NCBI RefSeq assembly: GCF_002104795.1
Contig: NZ_NCXO01000022.1
Coordinates: forward strand, 1-62,577
Length of the DNA stretch: 62,577 bases
DNA from: Mycolicibacillus koreensis
GTDB taxonomy: Bacteria > Actinomycetota > Actinomycetes > Mycobacteriales > Mycobacteriaceae
Direction: 5' to 3'
Made by a program: the position numbers and the translations under genes. Below the pieces are notes generated by a model that ran no database searches, was not told the origin of the DNA, and saw only the letters and a list, made by a program, of their open reading frames with translations. Below are positions 9,425-17,796 of this stretch, one piece after another; the first letter of the stretch is position 1, and every line of letters begins with the position of its first letter.

Positions 9425-10549
9425 ATGAAGACCAAGGGCGCACTGCTATGGGAACTCAACCAGGGCTTCCGAGTCGACGAGATCGAGCTGGGCGACCCGG
9501 TCGCCGATGAGGTCCAGATCCGGGTGCATGCCGCCGGCATGTGCCACTCCGACTACCACCTGACCACCGGGGCCACCCCGATCGGGCTGCCCGCCCTCGG
9601 CGGGCACGAGGGCGCCGGGGTCATCACCAAGGTCGGCAAGGGCGTGACCGGACTCGAGGAGGGCGACCACGTCATCCTGGCGTTCATCCCGGCCTGCGGT
9701 GCCTGCCCGCCGTGTCTGAAGGGTTTCCGTTCGCTGTGCGACCGGGGCGCGGTGCTGCTGGGCGGCAAGGCGATCGCCGATGACACCAACCGCATCCACG
9801 CCGGCTCCCACGCGGTCTCGCCGATGAACCTGTTGGGAACGTTCGCGCCGTACATGACCGTGCACAAGGATTCGGTCGTCAAGATCGACCCGGACATCCC
9901 GTTCGAATCGGCGGCGATCATGGGCTGCGCGGTGCCCACCGGGTTCGGCTCGGCCACCAACGTCGCCCAGGTCGAGCCCGGCGAGACCGTGATCATCGTC
10001 GGTGTCGGCGGGATCGGGATGAGCGCGCTGCAGGGGGCGGTGCTCTCCGGGGCCCGCCACGTCATCGCCATCGACCCGGTCGCCTCCAAACGCGACGCGG
10101 CGGTGAAGTTCGGCGCCACCCACGTCTACCCGACGATGGCCGAGGCGATCGCCCCGGTGATGGAGTTGACCTGGGGCATCATGGCGCAGAAGACGATCAT
10201 CGCCGTCGGCGAGATGCGCGGGGAGATGCTGGAGGAGGCGATGATCCTGACCGCCAAGACCGGCACCTGCGTGGTCACCGGGATGGGGTCGATGGTCGAC
10301 GCCGACGTCAAGCTCAACCTGTTCCTGTTCACGATGCTGCAGAAGACCCTCAAGGGGAACATCTTCGGCGGCGGCAACTCCCACGTCGAGACCCCGCGCC
10401 TGGCGGCGCTGTACAAGTCCGGGCTGCTAAAGGTCGACGAGATGGTGACCAACACCTACAAGCTCGAGGACATCAACGACGGCTACCAGGACATGATCGA
10501 CGGCACGAACATCCGCGGTGTGATCACCTTCGACGAATCCGACTGGTAG
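9425..10549 (+). CDS. Zinc alcohol dehydrogenase, NDMA-dependent type (AdhB-like)
   Basis: A 374-residue medium-chain dehydrogenase. Catalytic zinc ligands are seen in AAGMCHSDYH and GGHEGAG, with the third Cys in MGCAVPTG. The structural zinc lobe is CGACPPCLKGFRSLC. The NAD site is GVGGIGMSALQGA. The MKTKGALLWELNQ start and the NDGYQDMIDGTNIRGVI end are typical of the actinobacterial NDMA/mycofactocin-linked alcohol dehydrogenases such as M. tuberculosis AdhB (Rv0761c). In this group a tightly bound nicotinamide is re-oxidised by an external carrier. The substrate alcohol is unknown. Its promoter ends 8 bases before the ATG. Together with the SDR upstream it may oxidise alcohols from lipid or steroid breakdown. 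Confidence 0.9.
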   Translation: MKTKGALLWELNQGFRVDEIELGDPVADEVQIRVHAAGMCHSDYHLTTGATPIGLPALGGHEGAGVITKVGKGVTGLEEGDHVILAFIPACGACPPCLKGFRSLCDRGAVLLGGKAIADDTNRIHAGSHAVSPMNLLGTFAPYMTVHKDSVVKIDPDIPFESAAIMGCAVPTGFGSATNVAQVEPGETVIIVGVGGIGMSALQGAVLSGARHVIAIDPVASKRDAAVKFGATHVYPTMAEAIAPVMELTWGIMAQKTIIAVGEMRGEMLEEAMILTAKTGTCVVTGMGSMVDADVKLNLFLFTMLQKTLKGNIFGGGNSHVETPRLAALYKSGLLKVDEMVTNTYKLEDINDGYQDMIDGTNIRGVITFDESDW

Positions 10550-10575
10550 GCACCGACTGCGCGGTCCGGCCCCGA

Positions 10576-10581
10576 TACCCT
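10576..10581 (+). promoter_or_regulatory. Leaderless -10 element of the pirin gene
   Basis: TACCCT lies 6 bases before the ATG at 10588, with no ribosome site. This is the third TACCCT-N6/7-ATG arrangement in the first 11 kb. Confidence 0.5.
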
Positions 10582-10587
10582 GGGCCG

Positions 10588-11313
10588 ATGACCGCCTCGG
10601 TCGAGCTGCGGCGCGGCGCTGACCGCCACCGGACCACCACCGGCTGGCTGCGGTCGTGGCAGTCGTTCTCCTACGGCGACTACTACGACCCGGCCAACAC
10701 CCACCACGGGGTGCTCATGGTGTGCAACGAGGAGACCCTGGTCGCCGGGTCCGGCTACGACACCCACCCGCACAGCAACCTCGAGATCGTCACCTGGGTG
10801 CTCGACGGCGGGTTGCGGCACGCCGATTCGCTGGGCAACACCGCGGTGGTCCGCGCCGGCCAACTCGGTTGCCTGTCGGCCGGCGCCGGCGTCACCCACG
10901 CCGAGCACGCCGACCCGGCCACCGGCGGGGTGCACTTCCTCCAGATGGGCGTGGCGCCCGACCACCCCGGCGGGCCGCCGCGGTACCAGCAGGCCGACGT
11001 CACCGCGGCCCTGGAGACCGGGACGCTGGTCACCGTCGCGTCCGGGATCGCCGGGCTGCCGGGTGCGATCACGCTGGGCAACCGCCACACCGCGCTGCAC
11101 GCCGCTCGGCTACCGGCGGGCGCGGCTGTGACACTGCCGACAGCACCGTATCTGTACCTGCAGGTCACCCGCGGTACGGTGCGAGTCGACAACCGCACCG
11201 AGATGCGCGCCGGGGACGCCCTCCGGTTCAGTGACAGCGACGGGCCCTCCGTGCGCGCGACGGGTGCGGCCGAGGTGCTGGCCTGGCAGATGCACGCCGC
11301 GCTGGGCGACTGA
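10588..11313 (+). CDS. Pirin-family bicupin protein (Rv0181c-like)
   Basis: A 241-residue bicupin. The metal-binding N-terminal cupin is seen as THPHSNLEIVTWVLDGG, with further ligands in GAGVTHAEHAD. This matches the pirin pattern of three His and one Glu around iron. Some bacterial pirins have quercetinase activity and others regulate metabolism; the role here is open. Length and place match M. tuberculosis Rv0181c (244 residues). The ATG at 10588 is supported by the leaderless hexamer. It is followed after 14 bases by the ABC ATPase gene, so pirin, ATPase and the YhgE/Pip gene may form one transcript. Confidence 0.9.
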   Translation: MTASVELRRGADRHRTTTGWLRSWQSFSYGDYYDPANTHHGVLMVCNEETLVAGSGYDTHPHSNLEIVTWVLDGGLRHADSLGNTAVVRAGQLGCLSAGAGVTHAEHADPATGGVHFLQMGVAPDHPGGPPRYQQADVTAALETGTLVTVASGIAGLPGAITLGNRHTALHAARLPAGAAVTLPTAPYLYLQVTRGTVRVDNRTEMRAGDALRFSDSDGPSVRATGAAEVLAWQMHAALGD

Positions 11314-11327
11314 GAGGACTGAGACAG

Positions 11328-12062
11328 ATGGGAGACCCGGTGGCCGACCCCCCCGCTACCCCCCAGGATCCGCCGCCGGCGGTGGTGACCCGGGCGATCA
11401 CGATGCGCGGGCCGTGGGGCCCGGTGTACGGCCCGATCGACCTGGAGATCCCCACCGGCGGGGTGACCGCCCTGATCGGCACGGCCGGGCCGGGACGCAC
11501 CGCGCTGCTGATGACCGTGGCGGGGCGGATGAAACCGTCCAGCGGCACGCTGACGGTACTCGGATCCACCGCGCCCACCGAGATCTTCGCCCACAGCGCG
11601 CTGGCCGGCATCGAAGAACTCGACACCGTCGCCGAGTCAGTGCGGGTGCGCGACCTCATCACCGAACAGCTGCGCTGGGACGCGCCGTGGTACCGGCTGG
11701 TCGGCCGGGCCGGGCACGCGGACCTCGAGGCGGTGTGCCGACCGGTCTTCGGGTCGCTGCCGCTGCCGCATCCCGACGAGTACGTCGAGCAGCTCACCGA
11801 GCTCGACGGGTTGCTTTTGCGGATCGCGTTGGCCAACACCGCCCGCCCGCCGCTGCTGGTGGTCGGCAACCTCGACCAGGTCACCAGCCACCGCAACCAT
11901 GACGCGTTGGTGCGCCGGCTGGTGGAGCTCGGCACCGAGCAGACCGTGATCACCTCCTCGGCCAACGACCTGCCCGACGAGCTGGGCGTGCGCACCCAGC
12001 TGCGGGTTGCCAATCTCTCCCACGCCGAACTCGTCGCGCGCACACAGGAAGGGCAGGACTGA
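11328..12062 (+). CDS. ABC-transporter ATPase-like subunit with degenerate nucleotide motifs
   Basis: A 244-residue protein with the ABC fold order but altered motifs. The Walker A site reads GTAGPGRTALL (Arg in place of the usual Lys). The signature LSGGQ is replaced by LTELDGLLLRIALA. Walker B reads LLVVGNLDQ without the standard Asp-Glu pair. It may bind nucleotide weakly or serve only as a structural partner. It lies 4 bases before the YhgE/Pip gene, so the two products almost certainly form one membrane complex. A similar pairing of a divergent ABC domain and a YhgE-type protein is familiar from other actinobacteria. No orthologue comes to mind at this place in M. tuberculosis. Confidence 0.8.
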   Translation: MGDPVADPPATPQDPPPAVVTRAITMRGPWGPVYGPIDLEIPTGGVTALIGTAGPGRTALLMTVAGRMKPSSGTLTVLGSTAPTEIFAHSALAGIEELDTVAESVRVRDLITEQLRWDAPWYRLVGRAGHADLEAVCRPVFGSLPLPHPDEYVEQLTELDGLLLRIALANTARPPLLVVGNLDQVTSHRNHDALVRRLVELGTEQTVITSSANDLPDELGVRTQLRVANLSHAELVARTQEGQD

Positions 12063-12066
12063 ACCC

Positions 12067-14073
12067 ATGCTCGCCGGGATGTCTTTGGGCACCGACATCA
12101 AACGCTACGCCCGCGGCACGATGCCCCGGGTGGCTCTGATCACGATCATCGTGTTGCCGCTGTTGTACGGCGCGATGTATCTCTGGGCGTTTTGGAACCC
12201 GTTCTCCGCGGTCGACAAGGTGCCGGTCGCGTTGGTCAACGAGGACCGCGGCGCCACCGTGCAGGGCCGCGAGCTCCGCGCCGGCGACGAGGTGGCCGAC
12301 CAGCTGCTGAGCTCCGGCGAACTCGATCTGCGGGAGGTCTCCGCCGCCGAGGCCGCCGACGGCGTCGCCCGCGGCGACTACTACTTCTCGATCACGCTGC
12401 CGGCCGACTTCAGTGCGGCGATCGCCTCACCGACCACCGACGATCCGCACAAGGCGCAGATCGACTTTCGGTTCAACGACGCCAACGGCTACCTCGCCTC
12501 GATCATGGGTCAAAACGCCGCCCGCGAGGTGCTCAACCAGGTCAGCGCCGGTGTCGGCAGCCAGGTGATCGGCACCGCGCTCGGTGAGCTCACCGATTCG
12601 GGCTCGGGCATCAAAAAGGCCGCCGACGGCGCCGAGCAGCTGTCGGACGGACTGGTGACCGCCAACGACGGGGCCCATGAGCTCGCCGACGGCGCCCACA
12701 CCCTGGCCGCCAACCTGGTGGTCGCCCGGGATGGCTCGGCGACGCTCGCCAGTGGGATGAGCGAGCTGGCCGACGGTATCGACACCGCCACCGACCCGCT
12801 GCTCAAGGTGCTCACCAGCGTCGAGGGGCTCGGCCTGGACCCGGTCGAGGTCGGCGACACCGCCGCGCATCTGGGACGCTCGGTCAAGAGCGCCGCCGAC
12901 CGGGTGGCCGGTCTGGGCATCGACTACGTGCAAGCCGCCTCGATCGTCGACCAGGTGGCAGCGACCCTGAGCGCCAACCCCGACCCCACCATCCACCATC
13001 TGGGTGAAACCCTCACGGGCGCACAGAATCTGATGCGGCAACGCGGCGTCGACCCGGCGACCCCGGAGGGCCTCAACCGGTTGCGCGCCGACGCCGCCGA
13101 CCTCGAATCCGAACTGACGGATCCGAACAGCAAATTCCGCCAGTTTCTGACCAGCGCGATCAACGGCGATTTGAAAAATGACGTCCTGAAATTGCGTAGT
13201 GGCGCAGCACAATTGGACTCCGGCGCCCAACAGCTCAGTGACGGGCTGGTGCAATTGACCGACGGCAGCATGCAACTGGCGACCGGTGCCGCCACCCTGG
13301 CCGACGGCACCCAGCAGCTCTCCGACGGCGCCGACGAATTGGCCACCGGGCTGCGCGACGGCGCCGACCAGGTGCCTACGTGGACCCCCGATCAGCGCAC
13401 CCAGGTCGCCCAGACGCTGGCCAACCCGGTCGGGGTGGACCTGGACTTCACCAACCGGGCCGCGACGTTCGGGACCGGTTTCGCCCCGTTCTTCTTGCCG
13501 CTGGCGCTGTTCATCGGTGCGCTGATCATCTGGATGCTGCTCACCCCGTTGCAGACCCGTGCGATCATGTCCGGGCTGGGATCGCTGCGGGTGGTGCTGG
13601 CTTCCTACTGGCCGGCAACGCTGCTGGCGTTGTGCCAGGTGGTTCTGATGTACGCGGTGGTGCATTTCGGTGTCGGACTGCAGGCGAAGTACACCCTGGG
13701 CACCGTCGCGTTTCTGATGCTGATCGCGGCCACGTTCTTGGCGCTGATCCAGGCGTTCAACGCCGTGTTCGGGGTGGCCGTCGGCCGGGTTCTGACCCTG
13801 GCGTTTTTGATGTTCCAGCTGGTCTCCTCCGGCGGGGTCTATCCGGTGGAGACGACCGCACGGCCGTTCCAGATCCTGCATCCGTACGACCCGATGACCT
13901 ACGCCGTGGACGGGTTGCGCGAATTGACCGTCGGCGGTGTGGACTCCCGACTGTGGTTGTCGGTGGCGGTGTTGTCGGCCATTCTGCTGACCTCGCTGGC
14001 GGCCAGCGCGCTGTCAGCGCGCCGCGATCGGCAATTGAGCATGGAGAAACTGCACCCGCCGATCGAGGTGTAA
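12067..14073 (+). CDS. YhgE/Pip-type ABC-2 membrane protein
   Basis: A 668-residue protein with one membrane segment near residues 20-42, a large extracytoplasmic domain to about residue 470, and five or six C-terminal segments of ABC-2 permease type. The outer domain has two runs of heptad-like repeats, such as GAEQLSDGLVTANDGAHEL and GAQQLSDGLVQLTDG. These are typical of YhgE/Pip proteins (phage infection protein, EsaA-like) and probably form a long helical stalk. It starts 4 bases after the ATPase gene. Proteins of this family take part in export or envelope crossing; the cargo is unknown. It may move an envelope component in keeping with the mce neighbourhood, but that is a guess. Confidence 0.88.
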   Translation: MLAGMSLGTDIKRYARGTMPRVALITIIVLPLLYGAMYLWAFWNPFSAVDKVPVALVNEDRGATVQGRELRAGDEVADQLLSSGELDLREVSAAEAADGVARGDYYFSITLPADFSAAIASPTTDDPHKAQIDFRFNDANGYLASIMGQNAAREVLNQVSAGVGSQVIGTALGELTDSGSGIKKAADGAEQLSDGLVTANDGAHELADGAHTLAANLVVARDGSATLASGMSELADGIDTATDPLLKVLTSVEGLGLDPVEVGDTAAHLGRSVKSAADRVAGLGIDYVQAASIVDQVAATLSANPDPTIHHLGETLTGAQNLMRQRGVDPATPEGLNRLRADAADLESELTDPNSKFRQFLTSAINGDLKNDVLKLRSGAAQLDSGAQQLSDGLVQLTDGSMQLATGAATLADGTQQLSDGADELATGLRDGADQVPTWTPDQRTQVAQTLANPVGVDLDFTNRAATFGTGFAPFFLPLALFIGALIIWMLLTPLQTRAIMSGLGSLRVVLASYWPATLLALCQVVLMYAVVHFGVGLQAKYTLGTVAFLMLIAATFLALIQAFNAVFGVAVGRVLTLAFLMFQLVSSGGVYPVETTARPFQILHPYDPMTYAVDGLRELTVGGVDSRLWLSVAVLSAILLTSLAASALSARRDRQLSMEKLHPPIEV

Positions 14074-14137
14074 CGAAAAAGGTTGACGCCGTGGGTGATT
14101 AGCCTGCAACCAGAACGAGATACGGCTGTTATTTAAG

Positions 14138-14165
14138 TTGACAGCGTTACCAATGTGACTATCGT
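14138..14165 (+). promoter_or_regulatory. Candidate sigma-70-like promoter of the phosphodiester glycosidase gene
   Basis: TTGACA (14138-14143) is followed after 16 bases by TATCGT (14160-14165), in a locally AT-rich stretch. A consensus -35 is uncommon in this genome. The GTG start at 14230 lies about 60 bases downstream. Confidence 0.5.
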
Positions 14166-14229
14166 GGCATTAGTTGTTCGCATGTCGCTGGTTGCTCACC
14201 GCAGCGACCGTCCCGCGGAAAGGGCAGCC

Positions 14230-15315
14230 GTGCCGACTCCAGCCACCCTGCTCCGGCGCGCGAGCGCCGGGTTCGCACTCGCGCTGTGCGCGCTGCTCGT
14301 CGGCGGCGTCACCGCGCCGGTGGCACGCGCCGACGGCCGCGACCTGCTGGGTGCGGCGATCGCGAACACCCGCGGGTCCTACCTGGTGTACAACTTCGGC
14401 AGCGGGCACCCCGCGCCGATGCTCAACGCCGCCGGCACCTGGTATGAGTCCACCAACGGCGGGCACCTGATGACGATCAAGGGGGCCTCCCAACGTCTCA
14501 AGCCGCATCTGCTGGTCGACACCCACACCGGCCAGCAGGCCCGCTGCGAACGGGATCCGCGGGCGCGCACCGGTGACGGGCTGTGGCAGGCCTCGGAGGT
14601 CTATTCCCCGCTGCAGGCGTGGCAGGCGTTGGGCCGGCCCACGATCGCGATCAACGCGAACTTCTTCGACGTGCGCGGCCAGAAGGGCGGCTCGTGGCGC
14701 TCCACCGGCTGCAGCTCACCGCTGGGGGTCTACGTCGACAACACCCGCGGGCAGGGCAAGGCGAACATGGCGGTGACCGGCACCATCCCCTACGCCGGCA
14801 AGCAGGGCCTCTCCGGCGGCGGTGAGCACTGGTCGACCCTGGCGACGATGATCCTGCCCGCCGGCGGGGCGCCGCAGGTGATCTGGCCCAAGGGCGGCCG
14901 TGACGGCGGCGACTACGACGCCGCCGGACCGACGGTCTCCGACCTGGTGACCAAGGGTGTGCGGTTCGTCGCGGTCAGCGGGCTGGGGCTGCTCGCACCC
15001 GGGCACACCGGCCAGCTGGGCGACGGCGGTCCGAGCGCGGCACGCACCGCCTTGGCCTATTCGCGGGCCAAAGACGAGATGTATGTGTTCCAGGGCGGCA
15101 GCTACACCCCGGACAACATCCAGGACCTGTTCCGCGGGCTGGGCAGCGACACCGCGATCCTGCTCGACGGCGGCGGCTCCTCGGCGATCGTGTTGCGCCG
15201 CGACACCGGGGGGATGTGGGCCGGTGCCGGGGTGCCGAAAGGCTCGTGTGACACCCGCGAGGTGCTCTGCGACTCCAAGGAACGCGCGCTGCCCAGCTGG
15301 CTGGCGTTCAACTGA
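14230..15315 (+). CDS. Secreted NAGPA-type phosphodiester glycosidase
   Basis: A 361-residue exported protein. The N-terminus, with LLRRAS then a hydrophobic stretch ending in TAPVARADG, is a signal peptide. The mature part has the landmarks of the NAGPA (DUF2233) domain: INANFFDV, TVSDLVTKGVRFVAVSG, SRAKDEMYVFQGG and the LLDGGGSSAI motif near the C-terminus. The family removes N-acetylglucosamine from phosphodiester-linked sugars and includes exopolysaccharide-processing enzymes. A cell-wall or capsule sugar is a plausible target. The GTG at 14230 is chosen because GGAAAGGG precedes it and the signal peptide starts properly there; a GTG at 14155 or an ATG at 14182 are alternatives. It converges on the DUF1275 gene, overlapping by 8 bases. 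Confidence 0.85.
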   Translation: MPTPATLLRRASAGFALALCALLVGGVTAPVARADGRDLLGAAIANTRGSYLVYNFGSGHPAPMLNAAGTWYESTNGGHLMTIKGASQRLKPHLLVDTHTGQQARCERDPRARTGDGLWQASEVYSPLQAWQALGRPTIAINANFFDVRGQKGGSWRSTGCSSPLGVYVDNTRGQGKANMAVTGTIPYAGKQGLSGGGEHWSTLATMILPAGGAPQVIWPKGGRDGGDYDAAGPTVSDLVTKGVRFVAVSGLGLLAPGHTGQLGDGGPSAARTALAYSRAKDEMYVFQGGSYTPDNIQDLFRGLGSDTAILLDGGGSSAIVLRRDTGGMWAGAGVPKGSCDTREVLCDSKERALPSWLAFN

Positions 15316-16003
15316 GCTGCTCGGGCGCGGACGGGCGCGGGCCGAACCAGAACAACGCCAGTACCGCGGCAACGACGGCGGCGGCCAGCCCCAGCACCGG
15401 GGCGACCACCAGTTTCGACAGCGTCGCGCCGACCGCCGCCCCGGCGATCATCGTCGCGACCACGCTGTAGCGCAGCTTCTCCCGCTCCCCCCCACCCCCG
15501 GCCAGCCGGCTGTCCATCCCCAATCCGACGATGGTCGAGGTGAGCACCGTGGTGTAGAGCTCCTGGATGCCGAACTGGCGGGCGGTGCAGTTCTGCAGCC
15601 CGAAGGCCAATGCCAGCCCGGCCACCAGGATCAGTTTGGTGTTGTCGTGGTAGCGCAGCACCCCGGCCCCGGACAGGGCGGCCATCACGGCCAGCACGGC
15701 GATCTCGGCCCCAAGGGCTGTGGTCAGCCAGACGCGCAGCCGGTGCCCCAGCCACCGCACCAGCCGGCCTCCGGCCACCGCGCCGAGTAAAAACCCGGCG
15801 ACCGCGACCACCGCGCCGGTCAGCGAGATGCCGGCGTTGGGCACGAACAGAAATCCCAAGAAGATGGCGTTGCCGGTCATGTTGGCCACGAACACATGCC
15901 CGAGCACCAGCACACTGATCGCATCGACCAGCCCGGTCGCGAACGTCAAACCCAGCAGGGCCACCACCGTGGCGCGTCGGCTGACCGGGGAGCTGATCGC
16001 CAT
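15308..16003 (-). CDS. DUF1275 (YoaK-type) membrane protein
   Basis: A 231-residue integral membrane protein with six or seven hydrophobic segments. It carries DUF1275 hallmarks: GLVDAISVLVLGHVFVANMTGN near residue 25 and GLQNCTARQ near residue 140. The function of the family is unknown; a transport role has been suggested. It lies 26 bases after the Mce-associated protein gene on the same strand and probably shares its transcript. Its stop overlaps that of the convergent glycosidase gene. Confidence 0.88.
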   Translation of the reverse strand: MAISSPVSRRATVVALLGLTFATGLVDAISVLVLGHVFVANMTGNAIFLGFLFVPNAGISLTGAVVAVAGFLLGAVAGGRLVRWLGHRLRVWLTTALGAEIAVLAVMAALSGAGVLRYHDNTKLILVAGLALAFGLQNCTARQFGIQELYTTVLTSTIVGLGMDSRLAGGGGEREKLRYSVVATMIAGAAVGATLSKLVVAPVLGLAAAVVAAVLALFWFGPRPSAPEQLS

Positions 16004-16029
16004 GGGTCCGGACGGTTACCGACGCCCGC

Positions 16030-16698
16030 TCACGGATGTTCGATGTCGCTGGCCAGCCACCGCCCGTCGATCTTCTCCATCACCAGCACGATGCGGCTGC
16101 GGTCCATCTGCGGCTGGGGCAGTTCCTTGTTGCGCACCGACTGGTCGACGAAGAGCATGACCTCCACCTTGTGGGCGCTCGCCGATTTCACCGCGGCCTC
16201 CACGACCCGGCCGTGCGCGGCCGCCTCGTTCTCCACGAGGACCGTGCGCAGATCCTCCATGGTCTCCGAATACATGTCCCGGAACCGTCCGGTGGAGCCG
16301 TCGAGCACGTCGGCTTGGTTCTGGTCGACGGCGTCGGGGTCGATGGTCGCCAGCTTCATCGTGAAATCCTTTGCCGCCGCGACGGCGTCGGTCTTGGCCA
16401 CCTCGACGCGGTGATGCTGGTAGAGGAACCCGCCCTCGACGGCGGACACGATCAGCAGCACCGCCAACAACGCGGCGCCGCCCAGGCGCAGCCACCGTTT
16501 GGGTCCACCGCCCGACGACGCGGCCCAGGCGGACGGGTCGACTTCACTGGTCTCGGCGGACCCTGTGGACCCTGTGGACTCGGTGGACTCGGTGGCCCCG
16601 GAAGTCTCAGTGGCCGAGGTTTCGGTCACCTCGACGCCGGCGACGGTGTCCTCGCTGGCCTCGGTCGCCTTCTCGGCACGCGGCTCTGCGGTACTCAA
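16030..16698 (-). CDS. Mce-associated membrane protein (Mas/Mam type)
   Basis: A 222-residue protein. Residues 1-70 are acidic and Ser/Thr/Glu-rich, with short STESTGSTGS repeats coded by a 9-base tandem at about 16560-16595. One membrane segment follows near residues 75-95. The C-terminal domain is the compact alpha/beta unit seen in Mce-associated proteins: DGSTGRFRDMY, a VLVENEAA helix and the closing EKIDGRWLASDIEH. Related proteins stabilise Mce complexes and this one probably acts at the outer face of the inner membrane. The start is a TTG with GAAGGGA about 9 bases before it. It is divergent from the neighbouring second mce operon and resembles that operon's own Mas gene at 27011. Confidence 0.85.
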   Translation of the reverse strand: MSTAEPRAEKATEASEDTVAGVEVTETSATETSGATESTESTGSTGSAETSEVDPSAWAASSGGGPKRWLRLGGAALLAVLLIVSAVEGGFLYQHHRVEVAKTDAVAAAKDFTMKLATIDPDAVDQNQADVLDGSTGRFRDMYSETMEDLRTVLVENEAAAHGRVVEAAVKSASAHKVEVMLFVDQSVRNKELPQPQMDRSRIVLVMEKIDGRWLASDIEHP

Positions 16699-16823
16699 AC
16701 CTACTGATCCCTTCGTGTCGCGGCCAGGCTACACCCCACCGGCCGGCCCGGCGCCGCTCGATCACCCGGCCCCCGGCCGCCGCGATCGCGCCCGGCCCCA
16801 CCGGGCGCCGTGCCCGGTCGGGC

Positions 16824-17438
16824 TCAGGCGTTGTTGCAGGCCCCCGAGCCCTTCAGCGCGTCGCCCCACCCGGTGGCGTGCACAATGTTGGCGTGGACCA
16901 CCCCGGCGGGTTCCCTCTTCTTGATCTTGTCGCTGATCTGGGTCAGCTGGAACATCGCCTTGGTGATGTACTCGCCACCATAGATCGGTGAATACGGACC
17001 GAAGTTGTCCGGGTTGTTGCGGATGGTCAACGGCTGCAGGCGTGGGCCCAGGAACGCCGTCGACTGGTCGATGTTGGCGGTCACCGCATCGGCCTGGGCC
17101 GCCACCCCACCGGCGGAGTAGTCGCTGGCTTTGCTGTTCAGGTTGCCGTGGAAGTCGTTGATCTGGCCCATCAGCGGATCGAACTGGGCGTTGAACCACT
17201 GGCAGGAATCCGACATGCCGGCGATCATCTGCGGGGTCACCTGGTAGGTGAACGTGCTGTACGGCCAGATGTCGAAGTTGGGTTTCCAGGCGGTCGGCCC
17301 GGGGGTGAACACCGGCAGCGGCGGCGGGGGCTGATCGGAGTCGGCGGCGGCCGCCCCCGCGGGCACCAGCGCGGCGGCCACCATCACCGCCAACACCCCG
17401 AGCGCGCCCCGTGCGCGCCAGCTCCTGCTCGGGCCCAT
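16824..17438 (-). CDS. Secreted protein of unknown function
   Basis: A 204-residue protein with a clear signal peptide (Arg-rich start, then LAVMVAAALVPAGAAAADS). A Pro-rich linker follows (PPPPLPVFTPGPTAWKPNFD). The mature part contains only two cysteines, one in SDSCQWFNAQFD and one four residues from the end (GSGACNNA), which could form a disulphide. I do not recognise a named family. It is the first gene of the leftward group with the Mce-associated and DUF1275 genes and faces away from the second mce operon. A role alongside Mce transport is suggested only by position. Confidence 0.8.
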   Translation of the reverse strand: MGPSRSWRARGALGVLAVMVAAALVPAGAAAADSDQPPPPLPVFTPGPTAWKPNFDIWPYSTFTYQVTPQMIAGMSDSCQWFNAQFDPLMGQINDFHGNLNSKASDYSAGGVAAQADAVTANIDQSTAFLGPRLQPLTIRNNPDNFGPYSPIYGGEYITKAMFQLTQISDKIKKREPAGVVHANIVHATGWGDALKGSGACNNA

Positions 17439-17796
17439 CTGTGTCCTCCCGGCGTCCCGCGTTGTTCGTCGCTTGCTGTGTCGCTCGTGTCGAGTATCAC
17501 GGAGATCGCCGCCGCGGTCGGCGGAATCGACTTTCTTCGTTACCGCTCCCGCCCGTCGCGCCGTCGGTCATGCTGTCGACCATGGCGGACTCGGGCGACA
17601 GCGGCACCAGACTCAGTCCGGCCCTCATCGAGCAAACCCGGCACCATACCCCACGGTGGGGTGAATTCGCTGAACCCACTCCGGTATTGGCCGAAAACTA
17701 CCTTTTCGCCCGTGAGCTAGCTAACATACCCGCCGTGCAACACCTCTCCCTCACGCCGACTGCGGCGTCCTCCCGTGCGCCGCTGGTGGTGGCCCG
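17439..17796. promoter_or_regulatory. 358-base regulatory gap before the second mce operon
   Basis: No convincing gene of normal length lies here. It holds a perfect 7-1-7 palindrome ACCCCAC-G-GTGGGGT (17648-17662), about 135 bases before the first yrbE. It also holds a likely -10 TAACAT (17722-17727) just after a GAGCTAGCTAAC stretch. A GTG falls 8 bases after that hexamer and opens a 21-codon reading frame that overlaps the yrbE start. The palindrome is a candidate operator for a dedicated regulator. Confidence 0.5.

Noticed and set aside
16559..16595. 9-bp tandem repeat as a regulatory microsatellite
   Set aside because: It is in frame and codes for the Ser/Thr/Glu-rich tail of the Mas protein; no sign of a promoter role.
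17646..17662. A third RicR box before the second mce operon
   Set aside because: The ATACCCC and GGGG arms look similar, but the spacer is five bases instead of three and the right arm continues GGGGTGA. The palindrome is centred differently, so it is reported only as an unassigned operator candidate.
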